This document shows, one piece after another, positions 1 to 6,039 of a DNA stretch of 14,431 bases. Below the pieces are notes generated by a model, which was given only the letters and a program-made list of their open reading frames with translations, was not told the origin of the DNA and did no database searches. Positions within the stretch are counted from its first letter, which is position 1. Each line of letters opens with the position of its first letter. Source of the DNA: Pyramidobacter sp. (lineage in GTDB: Bacteria > Synergistota > Synergistia > Synergistales > Dethiosulfovibrionaceae); contig JAGAYQ010000199.1 of NCBI GenBank assembly GCA_017940445.1, forward strand, positions 1 to 14,431, written 5' to 3'. The position numbers and the translations under genes are program-made.

Positions 1-677
1 AGCGGCAGGCCGTAGCCGAGGAAGGTGATGCTCGCCTCGTGCAGGATCAGGTGCGGAAACAGCAGCACGAGGCCGACGACAAACTGCGGAAAGATATGCG
101 GCAGGATGTGCTTCACGGCAATGTAGACCGGACCGTGACCGAACCGCCGCGACAGCTGCACATACGGCGAGGCGCGCAGCTGCATCACCTCGGCGCGAAG
201 CAGGCGCGTCAGGCTGGGCCAGTGCGTCACGGCCACGCCGGTGATCACGCCGGCCGCGCCGCCGCCCATCGCGATCGAGATGAGGATGAGCAGGATCAGG
301 TGCGGCACGCCCATGCACAGATCGACGAGGTAGCTGACGACCGTGTCTACCCAGCCGCCGAAGATCGCCGACAGGCTGCCGAGCACGAGCGCGATGAGCG
401 AGCTGATGCCCGCCGAGAGCAGGCCGATGCGGATGCTCAGCGACAGTCCCGCGACAGTGCGGTAGAACATGTCGCGTCCCAGATTATCGGTGCCGAACAG
501 GTGCGCAGCGCACGGAGCCAGGCGGCGGGCCGAATAATTCGGGCCATACGCCTCGGGCGAAAGCATCATCCCCCAGAAAAAGATGCCCAGCAGCACGAAC
601 GTTCCCAGTCCGATGACCAGCAGTGTCTTGCGCCGCTTGTTGAGCAGCGGACGCGCGGCGTTATTCAGCTCAGGCAT
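1..677 (-). CDS. ABC transporter permease, NikC/DppC type (C-terminus outside window)
   Basis: Second inner-membrane permease of a nickel/peptide-type (family 5) ABC importer. The reading frame is open from an ATG at 677 to the window edge, giving 225 residues with no stop. An N-terminal hydrophobic segment (about residues 21-38) is followed by the family signature FGTDNLGRDMF (about 61-71), several membrane helices, and the cytoplasmic EAA-type loop that contacts the ATPase, with ILPH at its end. The stretch HLILHEASITFLG resembles the same place in NikC more than a typical DppC, which hints at a metal-type substrate. The ATG overlaps the end of the upstream permease by 8 bases and has an AGGGGG ribosome site about 8 bases before it, so the two are translationally coupled. 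ATPase genes would be expected just beyond coordinate 1. Family call is secure; the substrate is inferred. Confidence 0.9.
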   Translation of the reverse strand, partial: MPELNNAARPLLNKRRKTLLVIGLGTFVLLGIFFWGMMLSPEAYGPNYSARRLAPCAAHLFGTDNLGRDMFYRTVAGLSLSIRIGLLSAGISSLIALVLGSLSAIFGGWVDTVVSYLVDLCMGVPHLILLILISIAMGGGAAGVITGVAVTHWPSLTRLLRAEVMQLRASPYVQLSRRFGHGPVYIAVKHILPHIFPQFVVGLVLLFPHLILHEASITFLGYGLP

Positions 678-1659
678 CGGCTTTTCCCCCTTCGCGGATC
701 TGCGGATCGAGCAATCCGTAGAGAACATTGGCCGTCAGGTTGCCGACGAACACGAACAGCACGCTGAACAGCGCGATGCCCATCAGCAGCGGCGCGTCAG
801 CGTGCAGCCCGGCCTCCACCGCTGTGCTGCCGAGCCCCGGATATGAGAAGATGCGCTCGGCCAGCACCGAGCCGCCGAACAGCTCGCTCACAGACGCGCA
901 CTGCAGCGTCACCGCCGGCAGCGAGATGTTGCGCAGGCCGTGGCGGCGCACGATCTGCGCCTTCGTTTCGCCGCGCGCGCGGGCGAAGACGACGTATTCG
1001 CTGTCGAGCACGTCGACCAGCTTCTGCCGCGTGTGCAGAGCAATGTTCGCCACGCCGGTGATCGAAAGCGTCAGCGCCGGCAGGATCAGATGATGCAGAC
1101 GCTGCGCCCATGTCACTTCCGCGGCGACGCGGCCGATCGGCATCGACAGCCCAAGCGGGAACCACTGGAGCATCACGGCGAAGACGACCAGCATCAGCAG
1201 CCCCAGCCAGAACGTCGGCGTTGCTGCCAGCACCAGGCAGAACGTGCGGATGATGCGGTCGAGCCAGCTTCCTTTATAAACAGCGGCAAGGATGCCAAGC
1301 GCGAAGCCGAGCACGCCCGACAGCACCCAGGCAGCGCCCATCAGCAGCAGTGAAGCTTTAAAGCGTTCGCCCAGGACCTGCGTCACGGGGATATGGTACG
1401 TGATCGACTGTCCCAGGTCGCCATGCAGAGCGTTTTTCGCCCATTTCACATAGCGCTCCGCAGCCGGTTTGTTCAAGTCCCACTGCTCTTCGATGTGCGC
1501 ACGCTGCGCGTCGGACACGTTGACCTCGCCTAAAAAGGCGTCCACCGCGTTCATCGGCGAAGCGGTGATCAGCCAGAAGCTGAGCGCCGTCGCCGACACC
1601 ACCAGCAGCAGGAGACGGCCGATCGAGCCCGACAGGTATTTCCAAAGCCCTTTGTTCAC
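670..1659 (-). CDS. ABC transporter permease, NikB/DppB type
   Basis: First inner-membrane permease of the importer, 329 residues from a GTG at 1659, close to the usual 310-340. It has an N-terminal helix (about 13-33), a periplasmic segment, then five more hydrophobic stretches. The EAA-type loop carries ARARG (226-230) and is followed by the family hallmark YPGLG (273-277) and the C-terminal LLDPQIR (316-322). The start is uncertain. An ATG at 1710 is in frame but lies in the loop of a strong hairpin and has no ribosome site. A GTG at 1671 sits one base from the AAAGGA site. The GTG at 1659 gives the expected N-terminus, with a long 13-base spacing. It lies 87 bases after the binding-protein gene and overlaps the next permease by 8 bases. 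Its place behind a B12 riboswitch suggests cobalt or corrinoid transport; this is inference. Confidence 0.93.
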   Translation of the reverse strand: MNKGLWKYLSGSIGRLLLLVVSATALSFWLITASPMNAVDAFLGEVNVSDAQRAHIEEQWDLNKPAAERYVKWAKNALHGDLGQSITYHIPVTQVLGERFKASLLLMGAAWVLSGVLGFALGILAAVYKGSWLDRIIRTFCLVLAATPTFWLGLLMLVVFAVMLQWFPLGLSMPIGRVAAEVTWAQRLHHLILPALTLSITGVANIALHTRQKLVDVLDSEYVVFARARGETKAQIVRRHGLRNISLPAVTLQCASVSELFGGSVLAERIFSYPGLGSTAVEAGLHADAPLLMGIALFSVLFVFVGNLTANVLYGLLDPQIREGGKADA

Positions 1660-1691
1660 TGAAAAATTCACGTCCTTTCGACGCTGTGCAA

Positions 1692-1725
1692 GCGGCCCCG
1701 CCCCGAACATCCGAGGCGGGGCCGC
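1692..1725 (-). promoter_or_regulatory. GC-rich hairpin between binding-protein and permease genes
   Basis: A perfect 11-base inverted repeat, GCGGCCCCGCC (1692-1702) with GGCGGGGCCGC (1715-1725), lies 22 bases past the stop of the binding-protein gene. Read on the minus strand, the direction of the operon, it has six A before it and no U-tract after it. It is therefore more likely a 3' stabiliser or partial attenuator that raises binding-protein mRNA over permease mRNA. Read on the plus strand it has six T after it and would stop antisense transcription. Confidence 0.7.
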
Positions 1726-1746
1726 TTTTTTATCGCATGGCGCAGA

Positions 1747-3288
1747 CTATTCGGCCCACGACCACTGGTTCAAATTCTCCATGATGGACAGGCCCTGATT
1801 CTTGACGGGCACTTTGCCGAGCGGCGGGATGACCAGCCCTTCGCGAACCAGATAGCAGTTCTGAGGACGCGAGATGTAGAGGAAGGGCACGGCCTCGCTG
1901 GCCACACTTTCGGCTTCCTGCCAGCAGGCGTCGGCAACGGCGCGGTGGGTGACTTCCAGCGCGTTGTTGATCAGCTCGTCGACCTTGGGCTCGCTGTACG
2001 AAGGCGGGTTGCCGATCACGCCCTTGTTGATCTGCGACGAGTGGTAATACAGATAGAAGTCGGAGGGGCTCGGGGCGCCGACGATCCAGCAGGTAGGCGT
2101 GTGCCGTGCCTTGCGGGCCTCGGCCCAGGGCGCCGACTTGGCGTTGATCTTGATGCCGAGTTTCTTCACGTCATCCGCCAGAGCGACGACCGTGTTGTAG
2201 CGGGCCATGTCGTTGGCGCGGCCCGTCACGGTAAACTCAGCGCGGACGCCGTCTTTCATGCGCACGCCGTCGGGACCGACTTTCCAGCCGGCGTCGTCAA
2301 GCAGCTTTTTCGCCTCTTCGACGCGATTGTCCTCAAAGGCGATGCGCGCTGTCCAGGGCAGCGTGTCGCCGCCGATGGAATAGGCGGGCTTGCCCATGCC
2401 GTTGAGGGCGCGCTCGACCAGTTCGACGCGGTTGATGCCGATGTTCAGCGCCTTGCGCACGGCAGGATCGCAGGTGACGTTGTTGCCCACCTTCGTGCCG
2501 TCGGCAAGCGTCGTCTCAGGAATCACGGGCAGATTGACGGCCAGCGCACCGAGCACGTCGAGCGCCAGCAGCTTCATGCCCTTCACGGGCGTATGCGCGT
2601 ATTCCGACTCGACATAGACAAAATCGAGCTGGCCGGACTGCGCGGCCGCGAGCGCGGCGTCCTCGTCAACTTTCAGGATGGTGACGCGCTTGAACGGCGA
2701 CTTGGGGCCGTAATAATGCTCATTGGGCGCGAGGATCAGCTGCTGCCCCTTCTGGAAATCGACGATCTTCCACGCGCCGGAACCCAGCGGCCGGTCGCCG
2801 TAGCCTTCCTTATAGGCATGCGCGGGGACGATGCCGACAAAGCTGACCACGTAGGGGAACAGCGACCAGGGCTTGCTCAGCTTGAACTCGACCGTGTAGT
2901 CGTCGAGCGCTTTCACGCTCTCCATCGCGGAAAGATCCGCGGCCGAGGCTTTCGACTTGGCCGTCTCGAACGTGAAGACAACGTCTTTCGCCGTCAGCGG
3001 CACGCCGTCGGCAAATTTGGCGTCCTTGCGGATCTCGTAGGTATAGGTCGTTCCCCCCTCGTCGACCTTTTCCGACACTGCCAGGTCAAGCTCGAGCTTG
3101 TTGTCAGCGCCGACTTTGACAAGATGGCAGTGGAAGATGTCGGGTCCCCACACGCCGTGCCCCGTCGTTGGGTCGAACTTGCCCGCCACCATATTGACGC
3201 CGGTCGAGATGACGATCTCGTCCTTCGCCGCCGCCGTGCCGCACAGCGCGACGCTGACCAGCAGCGCCGCCAGGATGCTCTTTTTCAT
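1747..3288 (-). CDS. Extracytoplasmic substrate-binding protein, family 5 (NikA/DppA-like), B12-riboswitched
   Basis: Periplasmic receptor of the importer, 513 residues, typical for the SBP family 5. The ATG at 3288 is chosen because a strong GGAGGA site lies about 8 bases upstream and a signal peptide follows at once: KK, a hydrophobic core (5-16) and an AAA|K cleavage site after about residue 21. Cys16 is preceded by Leu, so a lipoprotein box is not convincing and a soluble periplasmic protein is expected. Family features are the early FDPTTGHGVWG region (38-48), GSGAWKI, and the C-terminal NQWSW ending. His44, His53, Cys54 and His55 cluster where related proteins have the N-terminal edge of the ligand cleft; a metal role is only a suggestion. 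The gene is first in its operon, behind a cobalamin riboswitch, which argues for cobalt, a cobalt chelate or a corrinoid precursor as ligand instead of peptides. Confidence 0.93.
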   Translation of the reverse strand: MKKSILAALLVSVALCGTAAAKDEIVISTGVNMVAGKFDPTTGHGVWGPDIFHCHLVKVGADNKLELDLAVSEKVDEGGTTYTYEIRKDAKFADGVPLTAKDVVFTFETAKSKASAADLSAMESVKALDDYTVEFKLSKPWSLFPYVVSFVGIVPAHAYKEGYGDRPLGSGAWKIVDFQKGQQLILAPNEHYYGPKSPFKRVTILKVDEDAALAAAQSGQLDFVYVESEYAHTPVKGMKLLALDVLGALAVNLPVIPETTLADGTKVGNNVTCDPAVRKALNIGINRVELVERALNGMGKPAYSIGGDTLPWTARIAFEDNRVEEAKKLLDDAGWKVGPDGVRMKDGVRAEFTVTGRANDMARYNTVVALADDVKKLGIKINAKSAPWAEARKARHTPTCWIVGAPSPSDFYLYYHSSQINKGVIGNPPSYSEPKVDELINNALEVTHRAVADACWQEAESVASEAVPFLYISRPQNCYLVREGLVIPPLGKVPVKNQGLSIMENLNQWSWAE

Positions 3289-3394
3289 GTGTTCATTCCT
3301 CCGTCGTTCACGAATAATCGCTCTTTTAAAAACGTAGTGCGCCGCATCTATGCCTGAATGACCGTGCGGCCGTTCGCATGGGGATGCGCGGGAT

Positions 3395-3432
3395 AAAAAA
3401 AGCGCCGGTCCTCCCCGCAGGGAAACCGGCGC
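3395..3432 (-). terminator. Intrinsic terminator of the cobalamin riboswitch
   Basis: On the minus strand, GCGCCGGT (3432-3425) pairs with ACCGGCGC (3409-3402), with a further short inner stem (TCCC/GGGA), and is followed at once by seven U (3401-3395). It sits between the aptamer and the binding-protein gene, about 105 bases before the start codon. It is the expected expression platform: ligand-bound aptamer would favour this stop. Confidence 0.9.
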
Positions 3433-3480
3433 AACCGCTTTTATGCGCGCATACCGCACGCCCGTGGCAGAGCGTGCGAT

Positions 3481-3720
3481 CCATGCGAAAATGTGTAAGT
3501 CTCCTGACTTGCGTTCTGAAAAAGACGCTCTGCGCCTTTTTCGCGTCCATGCCTGCCTTCCCGCGGAAATACCGCAGTGACGGACTTTCGTCCCGACGTT
3601 CCTTATATATAAAGGAAACGCTTCGGCATGGCCTCACGCTTACAGTGCCGGCCGCGCGGGGATTTTCACCCCATTCCATCTACACCGCCTCCATGAGCTG
3701 TCACGAAAAGCGGTGACACA
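3481..3720 (-). promoter_or_regulatory. Cobalamin (adenosylcobalamin-type) riboswitch aptamer
   Basis: On the minus strand the hallmark B12 box AGTCAGGAGACTTAC is present at 3509-3495. About 120-170 bases earlier is the conserved core GGGGTGAAAATCCCC and then GGCCGGCACTGTAAGCG (roughly 3673-3625), the counterpart of the GCCACTGT core in known cobalamin riboswitches. GTGTA (3685-3681) can pair with TACAC next to the B12 box (3497-3493), and CCATGCC pairs with GGCATGG to enclose a variable arm that contains a GGAC-GAAA-GTCC tetraloop hairpin. Known family members shut down B12 synthesis or uptake genes when cobalamin is plentiful. Edges are approximate. The adjoining terminator indicates control of transcription. 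Confidence 0.93.
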
Positions 3721-3738
3721 TTTCGTTCAATTAAGGTT

Positions 3739-3767
3739 ATTCTACCCCACTCGCGCGGCAAAAGCAA
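3739..3767 (-). promoter_or_regulatory. Sigma70-like promoter of the riboswitch-importer operon
   Basis: TTGCTT (3767-3762) and TAGAAT (3744-3739) are separated by 17 bases on the minus strand, just before the aptamer. Transcription would begin near 3732. The -10 box matches consensus at 5 of 6 bases and the -35 box at 3 of 6. Confidence 0.7.
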
Positions 3768-3775
3768 CAGAGACG

Positions 3776-3823
3776 AAAAAAGCCGTTCCTGCGGCATCAA
3801 GCGGTATGCTACAGGAACGGCTT
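3776..3823 (-). terminator. Terminator of the LUD/asparaginase-like operon
   Basis: A perfect 12-base inverted repeat, AAGCCGTTCCTG (minus strand 3823-3812) with CAGGAACGGCTT (3791-3780), runs directly into a six-U tract (3781-3776). It starts about 20 bases past the stop of the asparaginase-like gene and also separates it from the next promoter. Confidence 0.9.
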
Positions 3824-3841
3824 TGCTTTATAAAAAATACG

Positions 3842-4831
3842 TTAGCGGTCGAGAAGATAATTTTGCAGTTCCTGGCCTTTCAGCCCGGCTCCCAGTCCGA
3901 CGGCCAGCTTCAACCGCGCCTGCTCGGGCGTGAGCAGGCCTCCGCTCATCACTCCCAGCTCGCTGAGCTTGGAGAACGAGCCTTCAAACGAATGCTTGTC
4001 GAGCACGCAGCCGCGAGCGCAGCGTGACACGACGACGACGGGCACATCCTCGCGCACGAGCGCCTTGATGTGCGCCACCCAGGCGGGATACACGTTGCCG
4101 CTGCCGAAGCCGGCCAGCACCAGCCCGTCGATGCTGTGAGGATTTTCAGTGAGCATCTGCAAAAAACGCTCGCCGCCGCCGAGTGAGGCGTAGAGCAGCT
4201 CAACGTTGCGGGCAGGCGTAAAAGGCGCGTCGAAGATGCGGCTGCGCCGCGGCGCCTGCCAGAGGACGACGTGTCCTTCGACGACGCTACCGACAGCGCC
4301 GCGGAATGTGCCGTCGAATCCGCAGCGGCCGTAATTGGCCACTTCGACCGCGTCAGAGGCGGCAAAGAGCTCTCCGCCGGAACAGACGAGCACGCCCTGC
4401 CCCCATGTCTCGCGCGCAGCGGCCGCGGCCAGGGCTTCGCGCAGAATGGTCACGGCCTCGCCGCCTTCAGTCTCGCCGGGAGGCGTCAGCGTAGCCGCGA
4501 AGATCAGCGGCTGCGGATAGATCCAGAGCAGATCAGCCAGATAGGCCATCTCCTCCACAGCGTCAGAACCGCAGAAGACGACAACCGCGCTGGCACCGCC
4601 GGAGACCTGCTTGCTGAGCAGATCGATCAGGTCGGCCGTCATGCGCACGGAATAATGGCTGCTGGGCTGATGGCTCCAGTCGACGATCTTCACACGGGCA
4701 GAAAGCTCTTCGGGAAGCCAGGCGCGGATGCGGGGCTCGTCTGCTTCTTTCTGCACCGAAGTGGTCGTCCCTGACGCCTTCATCACCAGTTCGCCGCCGG
4801 CGATGACGAGCGAAATATCCGGACCGGCCAT
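3842..4831 (-). CDS. Divergent asparaginase-fold protein, probably not a classical asparaginase
   Basis: 329 residues, the normal length of the type I/II L-asparaginase family, with the two-domain layout recognisable. The N-terminal IAGGELV (10-16) corresponds to the family TGGTIA loop, FCGSDAVEE (86-94) to HGTDTMEE, and the C-terminal domain contains LVLAGFGSGNVYPAW and GVMSGGLLTPEQARLKL. Catalytic positions differ: the nucleophile threonine of TGGTIA is Glu14, the second threonine is Ser89, the following Thr is Ala91, and the usual lysine downstream is not evident; Asp90 is kept. In E. coli enzymes the two Thr, the Asp and the Lys are the active centre, so amide hydrolysis looks doubtful. 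The start codon is one base after the stop of the LUD gene (TGAGATG), so the pair is translationally coupled. It could be a binding or regulatory paralogue or an enzyme with another chemistry. No signal peptide, so cytoplasmic. Confidence 0.85.
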   Translation of the reverse strand: MAGPDISLVIAGGELVMKASGTTTSVQKEADEPRIRAWLPEELSARVKIVDWSHQPSSHYSVRMTADLIDLLSKQVSGGASAVVVFCGSDAVEEMAYLADLLWIYPQPLIFAATLTPPGETEGGEAVTILREALAAAAARETWGQGVLVCSGGELFAASDAVEVANYGRCGFDGTFRGAVGSVVEGHVVLWQAPRRSRIFDAPFTPARNVELLYASLGGGERFLQMLTENPHSIDGLVLAGFGSGNVYPAWVAHIKALVREDVPVVVVSRCARGCVLDKHSFEGSFSKLSELGVMSGGLLTPEQARLKLAVGLGAGLKGQELQNYLLDR

Positions 4832-4832
4832 C

Positions 4833-5507
4833 TCAGTACCCTAGCGGCTCGCCGACAAGGATAACGTACGATTTCTTGCCCGCGGGCATCGTCGGCGCCT
4901 GCTCGGTGATGAGCACGGCGCGGCACAGGCTGCTGGGGCTGATGCAGCCTCCTTTGGCATGGCAGCCCGTCACGGCGCAGGGCGTTTTGCATCCAAGGCG
5001 CAGGGCGTTTGGCGGTGTGGCCTGCTCGCGCACGCGGGCGATCGCGCTTTCGATGTCGGGACAGACTTTGTTCATGCTGATGACAAATATACGGTCGCCG
5101 CGGCTCCAGCACATGGCAGCGACGCGGTTGCCCGATCCGTCGATGTTGACGAGCACGCCGTCCTTGGTGATGGCGTTGGAACTGACCAGCAGCGCATCGC
5201 ACTGCATCTCCTCAAAACGGGCGTCGTCGCGCTGCGCGGGCGTGAACGACGGGTCCCAGTGATGCACAACGCGGTTCCCGCGCGCGGCAAGCGCCTCCGG
5301 CGCGCCCAGTTCGCGGATCGTCACCGTGCCGGGAATGCCGACGCTCGCGCCGGAGGGGATCAGCTCAAGGACCTTCGCAAGCGCCTCTTCGGCGGTCTCG
5401 GCGTAAAACGGCTCGTGCCCGCGCTGCTTCAATCCTTTGAACATCGTTTCGGCCAGATGACGGTAGTTGTTTTTGACCGCCAGGCTCATCGGAGTTTCTT
5501 TTTTCAT
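4833..5507 (-). CDS. LUD-domain protein (LutC/YkgG-related, DUF162)
   Basis: 224 residues. The LUD family is known from the LutABC lactate-oxidation system and from many single-domain proteins of unknown role. Visible family features are GASVGIPGTVTIRELG (53-68), CDALLVSSNAITKDG (103-117), the conserved NIDGSGNRVAAM (121-132), NKVCPDIESA (146-155) and a C-terminal KTPCAVTGC region. Cysteines at 173, 177, 182, 188 and 195 resemble the cysteine-rich tail of this subfamily and could hold a metal or iron-sulfur centre (inferred). The ATG at 5507 follows a GGAGGA site by 4-5 bases; an upstream ATG overlaps that site and is rejected. No lutA or lutB neighbour is in the window, so a lactate role cannot be claimed. 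It is first in a two-gene operon with the asparaginase-like gene. Confidence 0.9.
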   Translation of the reverse strand: MKKETPMSLAVKNNYRHLAETMFKGLKQRGHEPFYAETAEEALAKVLELIPSGASVGIPGTVTIRELGAPEALAARGNRVVHHWDPSFTPAQRDDARFEEMQCDALLVSSNAITKDGVLVNIDGSGNRVAAMCWSRGDRIFVISMNKVCPDIESAIARVREQATPPNALRLGCKTPCAVTGCHAKGGCISPSSLCRAVLITEQAPTMPAGKKSYVILVGEPLGY

Positions 5508-5581
5508 GTGGTCCTCCATCGTCGTGTCCGCTTTGTGCGAACAAAATAAAAAGAAAATATATGCAAATCTAAAGTTACATT

Positions 5582-5609
5582 ATTGTATCACACTTTCCGG
5601 AAAAAACAA
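5582..5609 (-). promoter_or_regulatory. Promoter of the LUD gene
   Basis: On the minus strand TTGTTT (5609-5604) and TACAAT (5587-5582) are 16 bases apart, and TGA directly before the -10 box makes it an extended -10 promoter. The spacer contains the palindrome TTTCCGGAAA (5594-5603). The region between it and the gene is AT-rich, unlike the rest of the window. Confidence 0.6.
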
Positions 5610-5618
5610 ATTCACCCC

Positions 5619-5638
5619 GTCAAGCGAAAATGCTTGAC
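5619..5638. repeat. Inverted repeat overlapping the -35 box of the ylxM-ffh promoter
   Basis: GTCAAGC (5619-5625) and GCTTGAC (5632-5638) form a perfect 7-base inverted repeat with a 6-base AT-rich centre. The right arm contains five of the six bases of the plus-strand -35 box. It is also upstream of the divergent LUD promoter. It could be an operator for a dimeric regulator, or simply a pair of -35-like sequences. Confidence 0.5.
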
Positions 5639-5662
5639 ACACTCGAAAGAACGGTCTATAAT
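5634..5662 (+). promoter_or_regulatory. Perfect consensus sigma70 promoter of the ylxM-ffh-rpsP region
   Basis: TTGACA (5634-5639), a 17-base spacer and TATAAT (5657-5662) match the housekeeping consensus at all 12 positions. Transcription would start near 5669, about 23 bases before the ylxM start codon. Confidence 0.93.
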
Positions 5663-5691
5663 GCACGAGTTTCGGAAAGGGAGTGACCGCC

Positions 5692-6039
5692 ATGAGCGAA
5701 CAAGAGCTTCTTGAGCGCAGGATCCGCATCTCGCGCCTGTACGATCTCTACGGTCCGCTCCTCACCGAACGCCAGCGCCGCGTCTACGAGATGCACGAGC
5801 TCGACGATCTGTCGCTGTCGGAGATCTCTTCCGAGCTCTCCATCAGCCGTCAGGGCGTTTCTGACCAGCTCTCGCGCGTGCGCGACCGCCTTGAGGAGAT
5901 CGAAAGTCTTCTCGGCGCACAGGCCCGCTTCGACAGGATCGAAAAGGAAGCAGAACTGATCGCCAGCGGCGGCAATCCACAGGAGCACGCAGCCCGCATC
6001 GCCGAGGCGTGCCGCGGAAGGACGATGAACGATGTTTGA
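5692..6039 (+). CDS. ylxM: YlxM-family SRP-associated helix-turn-helix protein
   Basis: 115 residues, the usual size. YlxM proteins resemble sigma-70 region 4 and are encoded next to ffh; in streptococci the protein helps the signal recognition particle. The N-terminal part LYDLYGPLLTERQRRVYEMH (17-35) and the helix-turn-helix DLSLSEISSELSISRQGVS (39-57) are typical. The ATG at 5692 is chosen, with an AAAGGGAG site 8 bases upstream; a GTG at 5683 lies within that site's spacing. The last 8 bases overlap the ffh start (ATGTTTGA), so the two are translationally coupled. The basic C-terminal tail is consistent with RNA or SRP contact. Confidence 0.92.
   Translation: MSEQELLERRIRISRLYDLYGPLLTERQRRVYEMHELDDLSLSEISSELSISRQGVSDQLSRVRDRLEEIESLLGAQARFDRIEKEAELIASGGNPQEHAARIAEACRGRTMNDV

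Noticed and set aside
39..767. Plus-strand open frame opposite the permease genes
   Set aside because: Extremely rich in Arg, Ala, Asp, Gln and His with no fold-like pattern; the minus strand encodes clear NikC/DppC and NikB/DppB proteins.
1660..1710. Upstream ATG at 1710 as the start of the NikB-like permease
   Set aside because: It lies in the loop of the intercistronic hairpin with no ribosome site; the extra residues do not resemble a permease N-terminus.
1945..3357. A 470-codon open frame on the plus strand opposite the binding-protein gene
   Set aside because: It is the antisense of a well-supported family 5 binding protein, has no ribosome site, runs into the riboswitch-gene leader, and its composition (Arg, Asp, Val, Gly, His) is that of a reverse frame in GC-rich DNA.
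3326..3716. Small open frames on both strands between the importer and the asparaginase-like gene
   Set aside because: The stretch is explained as a structured RNA: cobalamin aptamer, terminator and leader. The frames have no ribosome sites.
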